A stretch of DNA of 64,000 nt from contig NW_019091381.1 of the NCBI RefSeq assembly GCF_001949145.1, positions 472,449 to 536,448 of the forward strand, in the 5' to 3' direction. How positions within the stretch are numbered: position 1 is the stretch's first letter; every line of letters begins with the position of its first letter. Made by a program: the position numbers and the translations under genes. Shown here piece after piece: positions 23,901 to 64,000 of this stretch. This DNA comes from Acanthaster planci (taxonomy: Eukaryota; Echinodermata; Asteroidea; Valvatida; Acanthasteridae). Under the pieces are notes generated by a model that was not told the origin of the DNA, searched no databases, and saw only the letters and a program-made list of their open reading frames with translations.

Positions 23901-25189
23901 TGTTCTTTCTTGCCCTATCATTTCTCCTCATAATTTACTCTCCAATCATTCCCCCTCCCACTCAAACACCCTTGATTCATTGGAGAGATATAGAAGCTTC
24001 CTCTGCCAGTGCACCGGCAAAAATAGTTCAGAGCTGGTGTTTAGACACTTCTTACATTATTCCTACTCATTCCTTTTTGATTCCTCAGAGAAATATGGGT
24101 TTTTGCCCAACAAGCAAATTACAAAATTAGGGAAACAATATATTGAAATGCAGATTTCGGTGATGTGAAATAAAAAAAAAAGAAAGAGCTACATGTAGTG
24201 CCTCCCAAGATGGTCTTAAAGTTAATGTCCATACATGTACACCTGCCTCTTTCAAACAGGTTAAGTTTCAGGGATCATACTGTACTAATTTGGTACTCAG
24301 CTACAGTACATGTAGGTCAGAGGGAATTCACGCACCCCTGTCAATGAATGAAATGGCGGTGACCCATAAGGAAGTCATCCAAGAGTGACTTGAATTGGAC
24401 TGCCTCATGACATTCTCACCACAACCTCAGAAAAGTGGCTCCACACCAATTATGAGATCAACATCTTGGTTTGCAACCAGACTTTTGATCCGTAACATGG
24501 GTGTGTATGTTTCTTTGCAGATTAGGGACAGCATGTGAAGTGAGGAAACCAGTCATTCCGTCTACCAGCCAGTCCAATATTGAAGCGAAGCCAAAATGCC
24601 CTATGCAGGACCCGGCCAAGTTTGAGCATAATGCCGAGTGGTCTAAATTAGGAAGGGAAGAATTAGACATGCCAGGAGTTACTAGTGGACCTGAGCCAGA
24701 GGTGTCCTCACTGCCAAGTTCTTGGAGTTGACCTATACAGTTCAGCAGGTAGTCAAGGGGTCAGACAACAATGGTTTGGGGTCACTGGATCATTCACAGT
24801 GCCTTGTTAATATGTGGTAAGTGTAGCATTGGATTTTATCCAAAGGTACTTGTTATGTACTACATTACTGTACACTCTAAAAAAAAGCACTCGGTGTACA
24901 TTTAAATGTATGCACAGCTGCAGTTGTGTGTTGATTGATGTACATGTACATGTAGGCCAACATGTAATAGTAATATTAATGGGTGTACATGTACATGTAA
25001 AAAGAGCGTACATGGATCAACCATTGCAGGTGGTCAAGGCACTACCCGGTAGGTCACTATTACCCCTGCTCACTGAAATTACATCCCTAAAACCATTTCG
25101 GCACCCTGAGAAGTATAAAGCTGCCATTTCAGATGTAAATGGCTAATCATTTACCACATCCATTTACATGTACATTTATGTTCTCATAC
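20904..25189. other. Non-coding, rich in TACATG simple sequence
   Basis: No supported exon. Short runs of ACATGTACATGT occur repeatedly (for example 21985, 22920, 23860 and 24940). A short direct duplication of a segment containing ACCTCAGATAGYACCAAG lies near 21275-21330. This stretch may hold the missing first exon of the Crumbs gene, but no signal-peptide exon was recognised. Confidence 0.5.
21960..22030. repeat. TACATG/ACATGT simple-sequence patch
   Basis: Alternating ATAC and TACATG units forming palindromic ACATGTACATGT stretches. Similar patches recur through about 19.8-31.6 kb. Confidence 0.85.
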
Positions 25190-25317
25190 AGGTACATGTA
25201 CAGGTAGGTATCCAGTACTCCTGGGTGGAGAAAGACAAATTTAATTGACTTGCCCAGGTGGTTCAGTCGGAACCCTTGACCCTGTGAACTTTAAACCCTA
25301 ATCATTAGACCACATAA
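25190..25317 (-). mobile_element. Diverged tRNA-derived SINE fragment
   Basis: It shares the order of motifs with the SINE at 49373-49722: TCCTGGGTGGAGAAAGAC, ACTTGCCCAGG, then a degenerate B-box (GGGTTCCGACT on the minus strand) and an A-box-like TGGTCTAATGATTAG near the right end. It is shorter and more diverged than the 49-kb copy. The RNA strand is minus. Confidence 0.7.
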
Positions 25318-26754
25318 TTCCATAAAGTTACATGTACAGAAAGCTATTCCATAGGCTTTACAACATTGCTTCAGGTTTGAAATGGTCATCTTTGAATGTA
25401 GATATGTAGAGATTTATATTTGTGTACTTGTCTAAACAACACAAGATTTTGAGTCCCTTCTGGCAAAGTACGGTAGGCTTGACGGACAATTAGGCAGTAC
25501 ATATGCAGTGTTCTTCATCATGAGTTTTAGCAGGGTGGGCCTCCCTGCCAAAAGTTTAGACTGCCCCGCTAAGTTTTGCCACCCCGCCAAAATTCTCACT
25601 GCCCTGCTATTTTTTCTATTGGATTTTCCCTGTTCTCCACCATCTTCACAGTTTATGCAAGGAAGTCTACCGCACATTATGGAACGAACATGATGAGTTT
25701 GATACATGTATGTTTATTCAGCACTACAAAAAGCACTTTGCGCCGTTAGTGATTAAAGCTACGGTAGCTAGACACGGTACGAAAGCACAAAATTCTGGAT
25801 TGATTCCAATCTCTTGGTCATAGTATTTTCATTTTGTAGCATCAGGAATCAATACCTCTAATGTGTTGTTTTTCCTCGAAAATACAGCCAATTTCCTACG
25901 TGTAGTTCCGGATTTTTCCTAGATTTGGATCGCTTGAAATAAAACTTCTTTTCTTCTGCTTTTGAAACTACTTCTTATGTGTTCTACATTATGAAAGAAA
26001 TTCAGGTGAAAGGTAAGCTTCTTGTACAAAACTTTTGTTTCAGAAAACATCCAGAAAAGAAATTTGTTGCCAGCTAGATTTCCGTTTCGAACTTCGACAT
26101 TTTTGAACGGTTTGTCAAAAATTGACCAAAAATTATAGGTTGATAGGTCATTCTGTACGTGTGATTCCAATTACTTGTTTCTTACGCAACAGTCCTATAA
26201 AGATTTGCGTATAATGTATGTTTATTCAAATGAATTTTGGAGGTTTTTTTTTTGTAAATTGGCCAAAAGCTAAATGCAGATTTTTCCTAGTTGTGGATTA
26301 CACTGTAAGTTCACGCACGTAATTACGAACTCAACTACACGGACATAACAGGAATGTATGTGATGTAATGGGTTTGTCAGCTTTGGGCAAGTTCGAGCCA
26401 GGACTATAGACTTTGGCAATAGACCGACTAACAGCACTTGAACGGTGTATGGTCAGACATGTCTAGTCGACCATTTGGGACCAGGCTCAGGTGTATGGTT
26501 GCACCGCTGGTTACCAATAACATGTTTCATTTATCCTTACAGAGGGAACCATTCACATGAAAATAATTGTACGAGATTTCAGTGACCTTGTACGCTATGA
26601 GAATCGCAGCCTACGCTGAAATTAAAGTAAAATTGAGATTAAAAAAATAGGCCGACTGGGGTTGTACAAGTGTAACTTAATTAATAGCGCATGTGTATAC
26701 GAGTCCTACTGTTAATGTACACATGGACACATTGTACATGTAGCTCTGTAGCAT
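25318..26754. other. No supported gene
   Basis: Includes a short patch at about 25520-25620 with repeated CCCYGCCAAAA-like segments, probably a diverged repeat. No coding exon was seen. Confidence 0.5.
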
Positions 26755-27229
26755 NNNNNNNNNNNNNNNNNNNNNNNNNNNNNNNNNNNNNNNNNNNNNN
26801 NNNNNNNNNNNNNNNNNNNNNNNNNNNNNNNNNNNNNNNNNNNNNNNNNNNNNNNNNNNNNNNNNNNNNNNNNNNNNNNNNNNNNNNNNNNNNNNNNNNN
26901 NNNNNNNNNNNNNNNNNNNNNNNNNNNNNNNNNNNNNNNNNNNNNNNNNNNNNNNNNNNNNNNNNNNNNNNNNNNNNNNNNNNNNNNNNNNNNNNNNNNN
27001 NNNNNNNNNNNNNNNNNNNNNNNNNNNNNNNNNNNNNNNNNNNNNNNNNNNNNNNNNNNNNNNNNNNNNNNNNNNNNNNNNNNNNNNNNNNNNNNNNNNN
27101 NNNNNNNNNNNNNNNNNNNNNNNNNNNNNNNNNNNNNNNNNNNNNNNNNNNNNNNNNNNNNNNNNNNNNNNNNNNNNNNNNNNNNNNNNNNNNNNNNNNN
27201 NNNNNNNNNNNNNNNNNNNNNNNNNNNNN
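26755..27229. other. Assembly gap (475 N)
   Basis: A run of N only. Open frames that appear to cross it on both strands are artefacts. The gap lies just upstream of the first recognised Crumbs exon and could hide an exon. Confidence 1.
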
Positions 27230-27300
27230 GAACCGGGGAATAACTCGACGTTTCGAACAGTGTACTCTGTCCGGGTTCTTCTCAGAACCACACATACTCA
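27230..27300. repeat. Possible retroelement-end fragment beside the gap
   Basis: The sequence after the gap (CGACGTTTCGAACAG, then a GGGTTCTTCTCAG end) resembles the GACGTTTCGAAC...TTCTTCAG motif seen at ends of dispersed invertebrate repeats. Too short for firm assignment. A repeat here could explain the assembly gap. Confidence 0.3.
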
Positions 27301-28311
27301 AAGAAGAGATAAATACATGGTGTTACCGCAATCTTTACTATAGATCTAGTTTCTTTCACCATGAAAACCTTTAAGTCTTAACCTAACACTCCTCAATCTT
27401 GCACCTGTTGGAGGACAGGTGGAGGACTGTTAGGCTTAATTGACCAAGCCAACAAGCATTTGAATGAACCTCCTCCCAACCCTTCAGGCTTGAGTTAATT
27501 TGATCCCAAGTGTAGTTTTGTTCATGTTCATTTTACTGGAAAAAACATCAAACTCACATGTACATGTACATTGCATGTAATTAGTGGAGTACTGTACATG
27601 TACATGTACATACCCATTGCTCTGTTCTCCCCCAATACTGATGATGCCGTTTTCCATTTGCCGAGTTAACGGGAAAATGTATGCCAAGTTTGTTGGAGTG
27701 TGAGTTCCAGCTTCCACCTTTTTCAGTTCCATTCTTTTTTCTGTCAGAATTACGTACATGTACACTGTTCCTTGCTGCTTATTTTTATCAACTAATGAAG
27801 CATCATATCCCGCAGTCACCCCCGTGATATTTAGGCTGTTTCTGCCACCCTTTCTATCCCTTCATGTACATGTAGGTCAAGTGTCATTTCATTTAATAAG
27901 ATAGCACAGTAGTGGACAAGTTACAAACCAAGCTAAAATAGCCACAGCTGTGAATGTGTGATTCAAGATTTGAGGCTGTGTTGACTAAGCACGCAATAGG
28001 AACTAAGACTTCCCCCTGGTGTTTGACACCCCTCCCTGAGTCCCCCCCCCCATTTCCCCTGTCTGTTGACATGATGGAGAGTGGTTATCAACCTTTCAGA
28101 GAACCACTCCTTATTATAGTTTTGAATGTAATCTCTGTCACACTATGGTAAGGTTGCTATTCCAGTGTCTGTGTTGTTACAGGATAGCTTGTTATCTAGA
28201 TGGTTATCTCCGGTGCTAGATTGTTACCAGTTGCTTCATGTACATGTATGTCCCCCCCCCTGAAACAGTTTGCTTAAGTTTACCCTTATCTACATGTATC
28301 TTTGTCCGCAG
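27301..28311. other. Non-coding sequence upstream of the first recognised Crumbs exon
   Basis: Contains ACATGTACATGT patches near 27560, 27595, 27755 and 27865, and a poly-C run near 28040. It ends with the acceptor at 28310-28311, so at least its 3' part is intron. Confidence 0.55.
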
Positions 28312-56779
<28,468 letters not shown>

Positions 56780-57347
56780 GAAGACATGGTAACCTAGCAA
56801 CTGAGGAATAAGATGAGGCCATGCCTCGGGTTTTGTAAGGAGCCAACTTCTCACTCAGACTCAGTGTATTTGAATCAACTCTGACAACATGATCTGAATA
56901 GTAAGCTCCACACACATTCCTTATACTTCCATTCAGATTTGAAGTGTTTGGCAAAGTAATACCAAACAACCTGTTAACAACGCAGAGAGTTCGACAATCC
57001 TCTGAATTTACAAGAAGCAAAGTCACTCATTTTTACACTGAGACTAAGTTACTGAACATGGAAAAAAGTGGAGATAATGTCATCTTAGGTATAAAGATGA
57101 AGTGGATGTGGGAAAGGTGTCCTTTGACCTTTCAGGAGCTGTTGGTTTCTGGGAGAGTTAGCAAGGAGAGGTATTACCAGTCATTTCTCAGAATCAAAGG
57201 GAGAAATAATCTGCCATGAAAAGTCTACGTTTTGTGAAATATTCCTGTTTTATTCCTAGTTTTTATTTCCAGGACCCTCAGATAAGTTGTGGTGTCTGTG
57301 TTTCACTTTGTGGTTTTCTTTATTGTAGGACTTCCAATTTGGTCCAG

Positions 57348-57605
57348 TTTCAGGGGTATATCCAAATTTTTCAAAAGGGGGCCGTGGATCCAGGATTTTC
57401 CAGACGGGGGGGGGTTGTGAACTAAAAAGTTTAGTGTCACGTCTGGAGGGAGGTTAGGTAAGTGGCAGCAGAATTGTTGCCTTTTATGCCTTTGCCACAT
57501 CTGTGGGGCTGGGTGCACCACTTTGTTTCCCCCTTTGTCTTTTTCTTCTCTTTTTATTTATTTATTTGGGGGGGGTGCACCCTCCACACCCCTCATCCGC
57601 TCCTG
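57348..57605. mobile_element. Possible miniature transposon in the Crumbs 3'UTR
   Basis: Starts TCAGGGGTATATCCAAAT and ends ATCCGCTCCTGA, a weak inverted pair, with internal GTGGATCCAGGATTTTCC, G-runs and GGTGCACC. The CAGGGGCGGATCCAGGA type of end is common in dispersed invertebrate repeats. The boundary and class are uncertain. Confidence 0.45.
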
Positions 57606-59943
57606 AGGTTGTACTTACGTGTATAATTGTGTTATCTAGTGAATGTTTGAAATATCATTACATTTAATCAGATTTATGAACATATGCATTGCAGTTTGCC
57701 GTGCAACAGATTTATGCTGTCAACTCTTTTATAACAAGGTTTAATGCAGGGACATAGGGATTAACCTTGTTACAGAGGACAAAAAAAAAATCAAGCGATT
57801 GAACTCTGAGAATTAGATTTTTATAACACTGTTCTTAATATCCAGAGTTGACTATACAGTGTGTGTGCTTTAGTAAGAAAAAAAATCCCATGGAACATTT
57901 TTAGTTTCGTTTTAGGTGTTTAGAACTGAGCCACTTCCTACTTCCTGAAATATGCAGAAACACTTCTTCAGCTAAAGCTGCTGAAGCTGCTTAAGTGTGT
58001 ATGCTTCTTGCACGTTTGAAGTAACCCAGAAAGTGTATGCTCGAGGCAGCACGACTCCTAACACACTCACACATGTGTGTCCATGTATTGATTAACTTGG
58101 CTCAGTCAGGCACGTTGCAATGGCCTTCAAAGTGGTTAGCCTAGCTCACCTACTAACTCTCATGCCTAGTGCATTATTGACGGGAGTTACAATGACCTTA
58201 CAAAGTCTTTTATCAGTGTGTATCTGCGCTTAATGTACCTTTAAATTGTGCCTTTCTTAAAGTAGTTCTTTGTTAGTAATTGAAAAACCAATAGCAATCA
58301 AATTGCCGTGGGAAATTCACTGAAGCATTCCAAATTGAGCAGTAAAAGTCCTTTCTTCATGAAGCAATAACAAACACAAACATGGATTACTACAGTTTTC
58401 TCCCTTTTCTGTGTGCCATACAGTATGCTTGGTTTATTTTGCACCTGTGATCCAAATTTGTGAATTTTGTGCCTTGAGGAGGATCAATTTAACAACGTTG
58501 CCAATAGCAACATTCTCTGGATTTGTATTATGATACAACGAATGGGTCGTATTCCACTCTTAAATTAACATTTGTACTTAATGTCATATCGTTTGTATTT
58601 GAGCGGCAGCATTTACTTATGGAAATTTGTGCCTTGTTCTTGCTAAATTTGTCCATGTGCTGCCAAATTTTGGCATATTCTTAATATTTTTGAAAAAGAG
58701 GCTTTTATGAAACATTTTGTGCTTTCCATGTTTTTATTCCTGGTTACAATTAATATGTAGCATTCACAGGGTATTTTTTAAGTTGCTGTCTTTTTAAACA
58801 GGAAATATGCTACTTATTTTGATTTTTAATCAGTTTATTTTGCTTTGCAGGGTGAGTCATTGACATAATAATTTCCCCATTCCAAGCTCTTGGTAAGCTG
58901 AAGGTAACGATTTCAAGTTAGGCAGCAAGGATGTAAGTCTTGCAATACCTTGATTTCAGATTTTGTTTTGTTCTTCAAACCTCACTTGACACATTGGATC
59001 ACACGTGTACAAACCTGACCAGCATGCCTGAAATTTTTAGGCAAAAATGTTAGAACTCACATAAGTCGCAAGTTAATAATGGCCATCAATGACATTTTTC
59101 CTTCGCAACTTTATCTATTTTTCCACAATGTTGTTCAACATTATAAATATACCTGAACTACATAATTTTGTGAAGAAGTTGCGCAAATGAATAGCAGGAA
59201 TAGATCAAGGCATACCCACAAAAGTTGCCTTTTTCAAGAATTCTTTTATCTGAAATCAAACACGTTTTAAATGGAATAATGTCTTGCAAATAAGTCTTGT
59301 ATAAATTTTATACAATATTTTCCTTATGAAATAATTTCTATTTGCAAATCCAAAAATCAGCATTTTGTAAAAGCGTTTCAGAATTGATTATATTAGCTTT
59401 GGAAATATAAACCCATTTTTGAGGTGTTCAATGTCGGCAAAACAAGGCGTTTCTGGTGTACATTCTGTACCCATTTAGATTGTTTCTAAAACATGCTGTA
59501 TCGAATTATGTACTTGTAGTTTAAAGGGGCTTGTTACCGGAAGACAAAAGAGGAAGTAGTCACTATAGTTGTCACAAGGTTTTGTTATCATTACAATTAT
59601 CCTTGCTTGCTATCAAAAAAATCTCACTGTGTTTGCAGTGTCAATGGTAGCGTAATGATTCTGTAAATTGTATCCATGTTGGTTAATTTACTTGTGTTGC
59701 TGCGTCATTCGCATGGTCTTTAAGGGCATTTTCTAGCAACTTTCTCTTAATTACATCCTTCGACTACCTACGTTTGACAGTATTCATAAATTCTTGTATT
59801 TCTTAGGTGTGTATTTCTATCCATTTTTCACTTGTGTGTATGTGTGTATTCTGTTAATGTATAGAAGGAAAGTATTTATTAATCATGTTTTGTATTCCAT
59901 TACAGATCTGTATTCTGAAAAGCAAAGGTGTAAATATTTTTGG

Positions 59944-59949
59944 AATAAA
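59944..59949 (+). terminator. crb: Candidate Crumbs polyadenylation signal
   Basis: AATAAA preceded by TGTAAATATTTTTGG, a typical 3'-end context with a TGTA element upstream and T-rich sequence downstream. About 3.2 kb after the stop codon. Confidence 0.5.
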
Positions 59950-59965
59950 GGAACAACTTCTCACT

Positions 59966-61328
59966 TTCGGAAGTTTTCGTTTATATAATAGGCCTACTAT
60001 GCTGGGAACGATATTACTGTTTCAATCCTTAGGCCCATATTTATCTGTAGGAGGTTTGTTCACTTGTAAAGTGCAGTTCGACAACCAGAATTCCGAAGCC
60101 GTTGCTGCCGCGCCGTGGCACAACGCTTGTCGACAGGTGGTACGCGCGTTTTATATGCCTCTTCGGCCAATAGGGTGTTGTGATTTTACAAAGGGACGCG
60201 CGCGTCAAGCTGAAGATTGTGCGTGAGAATGCGATGCCAACGCAGATAAGGCGTTTAACATCAAACCGGATTAGTTTATATATGTAGAATGTTCAAGAAA
60301 TATGCCTGCACTTCGGGAACCTGCGGGTTTTTCCAGTTTTCACCAACACTCCAACATATGTAGCTCTATGGTCCGAGCAAGTGTTTTGCAAATCTTGCTA
60401 AAGAGCAAAGTAATCAGAAGCAGTGTGAAAGTCGACTCTGATCATTTCTTGTGCTGAATTTCCCGTTTTGTTGCGATAGAATGCACATGGTCTGCGCGTG
60501 ATCAACGCGTGACCGATTGGATAGTGACTGAACGTTTAAAGCAATCATTAGCCCTTTTGTCATGATTTGACTGTGATTCTACCTCCATGATTTGACAGGC
60601 ATGTTTACCCGAACCAGACGGAAAGAAAGCATGTTTAGTGTCTTAATCTTTCGGTCTTTGTGACTGTAAAATAACCGGTTATTTTTTCAAAGGCAGAAAT
60701 ATGAATGAAAATGAATTCAATTAGTGTTACTATAAAATGCGTCTGCACTTGGCATATTGGATGTTGAAAGGTTAGCTGGCCCACCTCCACATTCGACCGC
60801 AAACCACAGAACTATTTCTGTGCAAATCTCAGTGGATTAATCAATGATCTACGTGTATTTATCGCTCAAACCCAGACCTTGTAACTGCTGCTGGATTGGT
60901 GAACGTCACTGGAGAGACGTTTATAACAGTGCATTCATGCATCTCGTTAGTGTGGGCTTTGTCTAGTCACGAAGCTATCAAAAAGGATTACTGGCCCGGC
61001 CTGTGCCCCTTTAATTCATGCCACGCGAGGCCTGCTGCGCGCGGTTTCAGATCTATAAATAACCTTTTGTTATTGTGTGAGCCAAAGTTCAGATTTGTAG
61101 TCTGGTTCCTACATGGTCTGTTCGTATGTGAGGGTACCATATTGCGAACACAGGAACAAGACACCTGTCACGTTGTTCATTTAATATCCAGCTAGCTGTT
61201 GAAAGTTGTCTTCGTAGGCGGGTTATTGAAGACAGTGCAGCTGAGGTCAGTGTTTTCTTGCAGGGGACGGGGAAATTTTTATTAGTTGTTTAGTTTCAAT
61301 GAAAGCCCTGTCACGAGACTGTTGTACA
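59966..61328. other. Intergenic between Crumbs and DNase II; CpG-richer patch
   Basis: From about 60080 to 60250 the CpG content rises (GCCGCGCCGTGG, GGTACGCGCG, GGGACGCGCGCG), which may mark a promoter. No coding exon is supported; open frames of about 100 codons have no recognisable domain. Confidence 0.45.
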
Positions 61329-61459
61329 TATATACGGGGGAAAACTCGTGTGCTTTACCTCAGGAAATTATTCGGTTTTCGACCACTTCGTTTCCTACAT
61401 ACTGACAGTTTGCGTTTATCGACGGTGTGATGTGAGAGTGTGACGTTAATTTTAAAGAA
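61329..61459 (+). promoter_or_regulatory. Candidate DNase II promoter and 5' non-coding exon
   Basis: TATATA at 61329 is followed by an untranslated stretch that ends in a good donor (AAAGAA|GTAAGC, exon side ending 61459). A matching acceptor (GGCACCTCAG) at 61990-61992 lies 38 bp before the DNase II start codon. Inferred from position and splice motifs only. Confidence 0.3.
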
Positions 61460-62030
61460 GTAAGCGTTTTGAAGGGAATTTCTGAAGAAAGAAACTAAGT
61501 ATAAAAAGTTCTAGCAAATGATTAAAGACTAAATAAAGGGCTAAATCCCAGTTATTTTGCACAAATTTCTTTTCGTTGTACCGGGTACTAGGGCCTAGTG
61601 CCAGTGGGAATTTTTGTTAGAAATTATGAGATGAAACTTGAAAGATAGTTGTTGATTTTTCCTGATAGCAGATTTAAGTGATTGGAATGTCTGTTATACA
61701 CAAAAATTGTCAGTTTCTTTGAAATTTGCTGCTTTTCAAAAAATATCAGTTTTCCCTTTGAATATGATTTGAACCATGCCATTAATGTGTTTTTTTGGGG
61801 GGGCATGTTTGGAGTTTCCACCGTTGAACCATGTTGAACTAAAACACATATATCGAAGGATATTATGTGGAAGAGAATATCTTGATAATTGTTGGCATAA
61901 AAGTGATGTAGCGTCATATTTTCAATTTTAAACTACAGCATCATTTAATTTTAAGTCAACTTTGAAAATTCTATGTATTTTGGCACCTCAGCATCAAGAA
62001 TATCTCGGCTGAATTTATTGGAGAGTTATC

Positions 62031-62149
62031 ATGTGTAGCAGTGTGATCATGTTCACATTATTGGCTGTGACTGTCTTGACTGTCATAATGGTGGGAACCA
62101 GTTATGCAGCAGTGACATGTATGGATGCCAATGGGAAACCAGTTGATTG
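62031..62149 (+). CDS. DNASE2: DNase II (acid deoxyribonuclease), exon 1
   Basis: DNase II cuts double-stranded DNA without metal ions in lysosomes, leaving 3'-phosphates; it clears DNA of engulfed cells. This exon encodes a signal peptide of about 26 residues with a hydrophobic core (FTLLAVTVLTVIMVG) and then the family's mature N-terminus, AVTCMDANGKPVDW, matching the conserved C-x-D/G-x-x-G-x-PVDWF start. The donor G|GTAAGT splits the Trp codon (phase 2) and exon 2 restores it. The ATG chosen is the one giving a proper signal peptide; a second in-frame Met lies seven codons in. The paralogue (DNASE2 or DNASE2B) cannot be told from this part. Confidence 0.9.
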
Positions 62150-62464
62150 GTAAGTCACATGTCCGTCAACAGAAATGCATATTGTTCTCCTCACCAAAGA
62201 ATCGGTGTTTTTCCTGTACCATTTTCATCTGACTTGTACAACATTATCAACTCCAAAGATTACCCTTTGTCATTTCTACCCATCTCCCATCTTGTTGCAC
62301 CTTCCCCAGAAAATTTGCTCAATTTATGAGACAGCATCACTCATGTTTAATGTAGGTACAAGCAAAGCAAGATGGTATCCCACCCCAACAGTATCATCCA
62401 CAAGTCATCCCAATTTCTGCCAAGGTATATGTTACTAAACTCAGTTATTTTACACCCCTTCCAG

Positions 62465-62648
62465 GTTTATTGTTTACAAACTTCCCAGAGATTCCAACAG
62501 CCAAATTCTGCAAGTAAGAGATGGCTGCGGACAGATGTACATGGATGCCAACAATCCAGTTCTGAAATTGTCTAGTGCTTGGATCAGCGATACTGACCAT
62601 GCCATAGCATACACACTGAAGCAAATCTATCAGAACCATGCAAGTCAG
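62465..62648 (+). CDS. DNASE2: DNase II, exon 2 (gene continues beyond window)
   Basis: The acceptor CCCCTTCCAG at 62455-62464 joins in phase to exon 1. It encodes WFIVYKLPRDSN, the family's WF-V/I-VYKLP motif, then YMDANNP, the short segment ending SSAWIS, and a helix ALKQIY-like (AYTLKQIYQNHASQ), corresponding to the PLY/IY segment before the catalytic core. The exon leaves in phase 0 (CAG|GTACGG). The catalytic histidines and the rest of the protein lie further downstream; no third exon is recognisable before the window ends. Confidence 0.92.
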
Positions 62649-64000
62649 GTACGGAAGGATTGCTCAAACATTGATGAAATTAGGGCTGAGTCAATTTGAA
62701 TAATTCACNTCTTTGAATATTCAACATTTCAATTGGATTGAATATCACAATATATGGTCTTACCAACCCACAGATTGTTGATGATTAAGTCATATACAAA
62801 ATCAATGGCCATAGCACACACAGTTGTACATAATAATTACCATAAAAGCTTCTCACTTTTAGGAGTATCTCAAGCCACGAATTTGCAAGATTTAAGAGAT
62901 GAACAAGACTTCTTGCTCTGTTGAAAATGTCTGTTTTTTTAACCCTAACCCCCAGGTTGAATTTAAAATCATATTGAAATCAGAGGATTTAGAACTGTTG
63001 GGGATGAATAATTTACTTTTTAAGTCATAAGATTTCTGTCGCTTTTCACTGATTTGAATCTGCTTGAAACAAGCCTCCATAGTGCATTTTTTCTCATTTA
63101 AAACAAAAGAGAATTCTCCCTTCCTTTTCATGAGTTTTGCTTTTGAATATTCAAATTTAGAAAACAATAATCAAATATTCAATAATTGATTGGATATTCG
63201 GATATTCAGCACAGCCTTACATGTTGATAAAATTGCCATTTTTTACCAGACCTTATAATACCATGTTGGTGTAAATTGATCGCAAACTTTTATTATTTTC
63301 TCTGGTAATATTGACAGAGTCAATGAAAGCATACCTGTATGAAGTACATGTACATAATCATGCAAACTTTTCTTAAATATTCATGGCACAATTTCTCTTA
63401 ATTTTTATCCCGTTTTTACCAAACTGCCAAACATTACACAATGTTTGAACTATAAAAGTAGTGAATAATGCAGTTTTTAAGGCCCATTGTTGTCAATATT
63501 TGAAGTACACCAGCAGTGTAGGTCTACAAAGATGTATGAAGATGAAAAATTGATCATTCAGTCGGAAATTCAAGCGCTACAGTTCAAGAGCTTTTTCTCA
63601 AAAAGCGCTTTTATTGAATCCAAAAATGTGGATATACACGTACAAATGTCTATATATATCCAGAACACAGTGCACTACAGGAGTCATTGTAGCTTTTGAT
63701 GTACAGAATCCAGCCATATCAAAAACTCATAAAAATAACCTGAATCTGGCGAGTAATTACCCATTTTTGAAGAGCCAGTCACATATGGAAACCAGGCTTA
63801 AGTTTGTGGTTTAAAGAACTAGTTAATCAGTGTCTTGCACTATACCAGGCAAGATATGGGATTGAGGGGTACCCCCCTTACCTGTCCAAATCCCTATACA
63901 CACTGTGGATTATTGTTACCTAACACATCCCCCCTAGAAGTCTAAAGAATTCCTGAGATTCCAATCAAACAATGACCAACACAAAGGTGGGGGGGTTCTC
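62649..64000 (+). other. DNASE2: DNase II intron 2 (partial)
   Basis: From the donor at 62649 to the window end I find no further DNase II exon. The intron holds the second hAT-like element copy, one single ambiguous base (N at 62709) and AT-rich sequence. Confidence 0.7.
62681..63219. mobile_element. Non-autonomous hAT-like element, copy 2
   Basis: 539 bp starting TAGGGCTGAGTCAATTTGAA and ending with the complement of TAAGGCTGTGCTGAATATCC. The order of internal segments matches copy 1 at 31650-32097: CAGATTGTTGATGA, TAGGAGTATCTC, TTTGAATCTGCTTGAAAC and CATAGTGCA. It is about 90 bp longer, mainly from an insertion around 62900-63020. No clear target duplication and no coding capacity. It lies in DNase II intron 2. 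Confidence 0.8.

Larger units (their letters stand above)
56780..59965 (+). other. crb: Probable Crumbs 3'UTR
   Basis: No coding exon follows the TGA at 56777-56779, and the first convincing poly(A) signal in context is at 59944. If no intron intervenes, the untranslated region is about 3.2 kb. It includes a mobile-element-like segment at about 57348-57605. The extent is inferred. Confidence 0.5.

Noticed and set aside
24501-24731. Plus-strand 76-codon frame after TTTCTTTGCAG, considered as an upstream Crumbs exon
   Set aside because: No LamG or EGF character, no donor in a fitting phase and no signal peptide.
26677-27374. Open frames of about 200 codons across the N run on both strands
   Set aside because: They are made of undetermined bases.

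Overview
The window is animal nuclear DNA: AT-rich, intron-rich, with canonical GT-AG splice sites, phase-1 EGF exons, tRNA-derived SINE copies and many short inverted-repeat elements. The dense TACATG-type simple sequence and the gene content suggest a marine invertebrate, perhaps a deuterostome such as an echinoderm, hemichordate or amphioxus. The species cannot be fixed from the sequence. There is a run of N from 26755 to 27229.

Layout. From 1 to about 28300 the sequence is mostly non-coding. It holds a 90-bp candidate minus-strand exon at the left edge, an 11-bp minisatellite, an 82-bp tandem array, a small secreted peptide precursor on the minus strand (4952-5317) and one well-formed terminal coding exon on the minus strand (15143-15379). 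From 28312 to 56779, plus strand, lies most of a very large Crumbs-family polarity gene. I reconstructed 33 exons in one continuous frame of about 3,015 codons. The protein has two N-terminal laminin-G domains, about 33 EGF repeats, three further LamG domains alternating with EGFs, about 15 more EGFs, one membrane span and a 35-residue tail ending in ERLI. The start codon and signal peptide lie upstream and were not found. Its 3'UTR probably runs to an AATAAA at 59944. From 62031, plus strand, begins a DNase II (acid deoxyribonuclease) gene; two exons are visible and the rest lies beyond the window.

How the genes relate. They are ordinary unlinked animal genes, not an operon or cassette. The Crumbs protein would act at the apical membrane of epithelia through FERM and PDZ partners, DNase II in lysosomes, and the small precursor would be secreted.

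The most interesting points are the enlarged Crumbs ectodomain with N-terminal LamG domains, loss of the usual threonine in its juxtamembrane motif, decayed copies of its own exons inside introns, an in-frame stop-free intron, two giant multi-EGF exons, the unrecognised peptide precursor, and several families of non-autonomous mobile elements. I saw no sign of a bacterial-type system, virus or CRISPR array.
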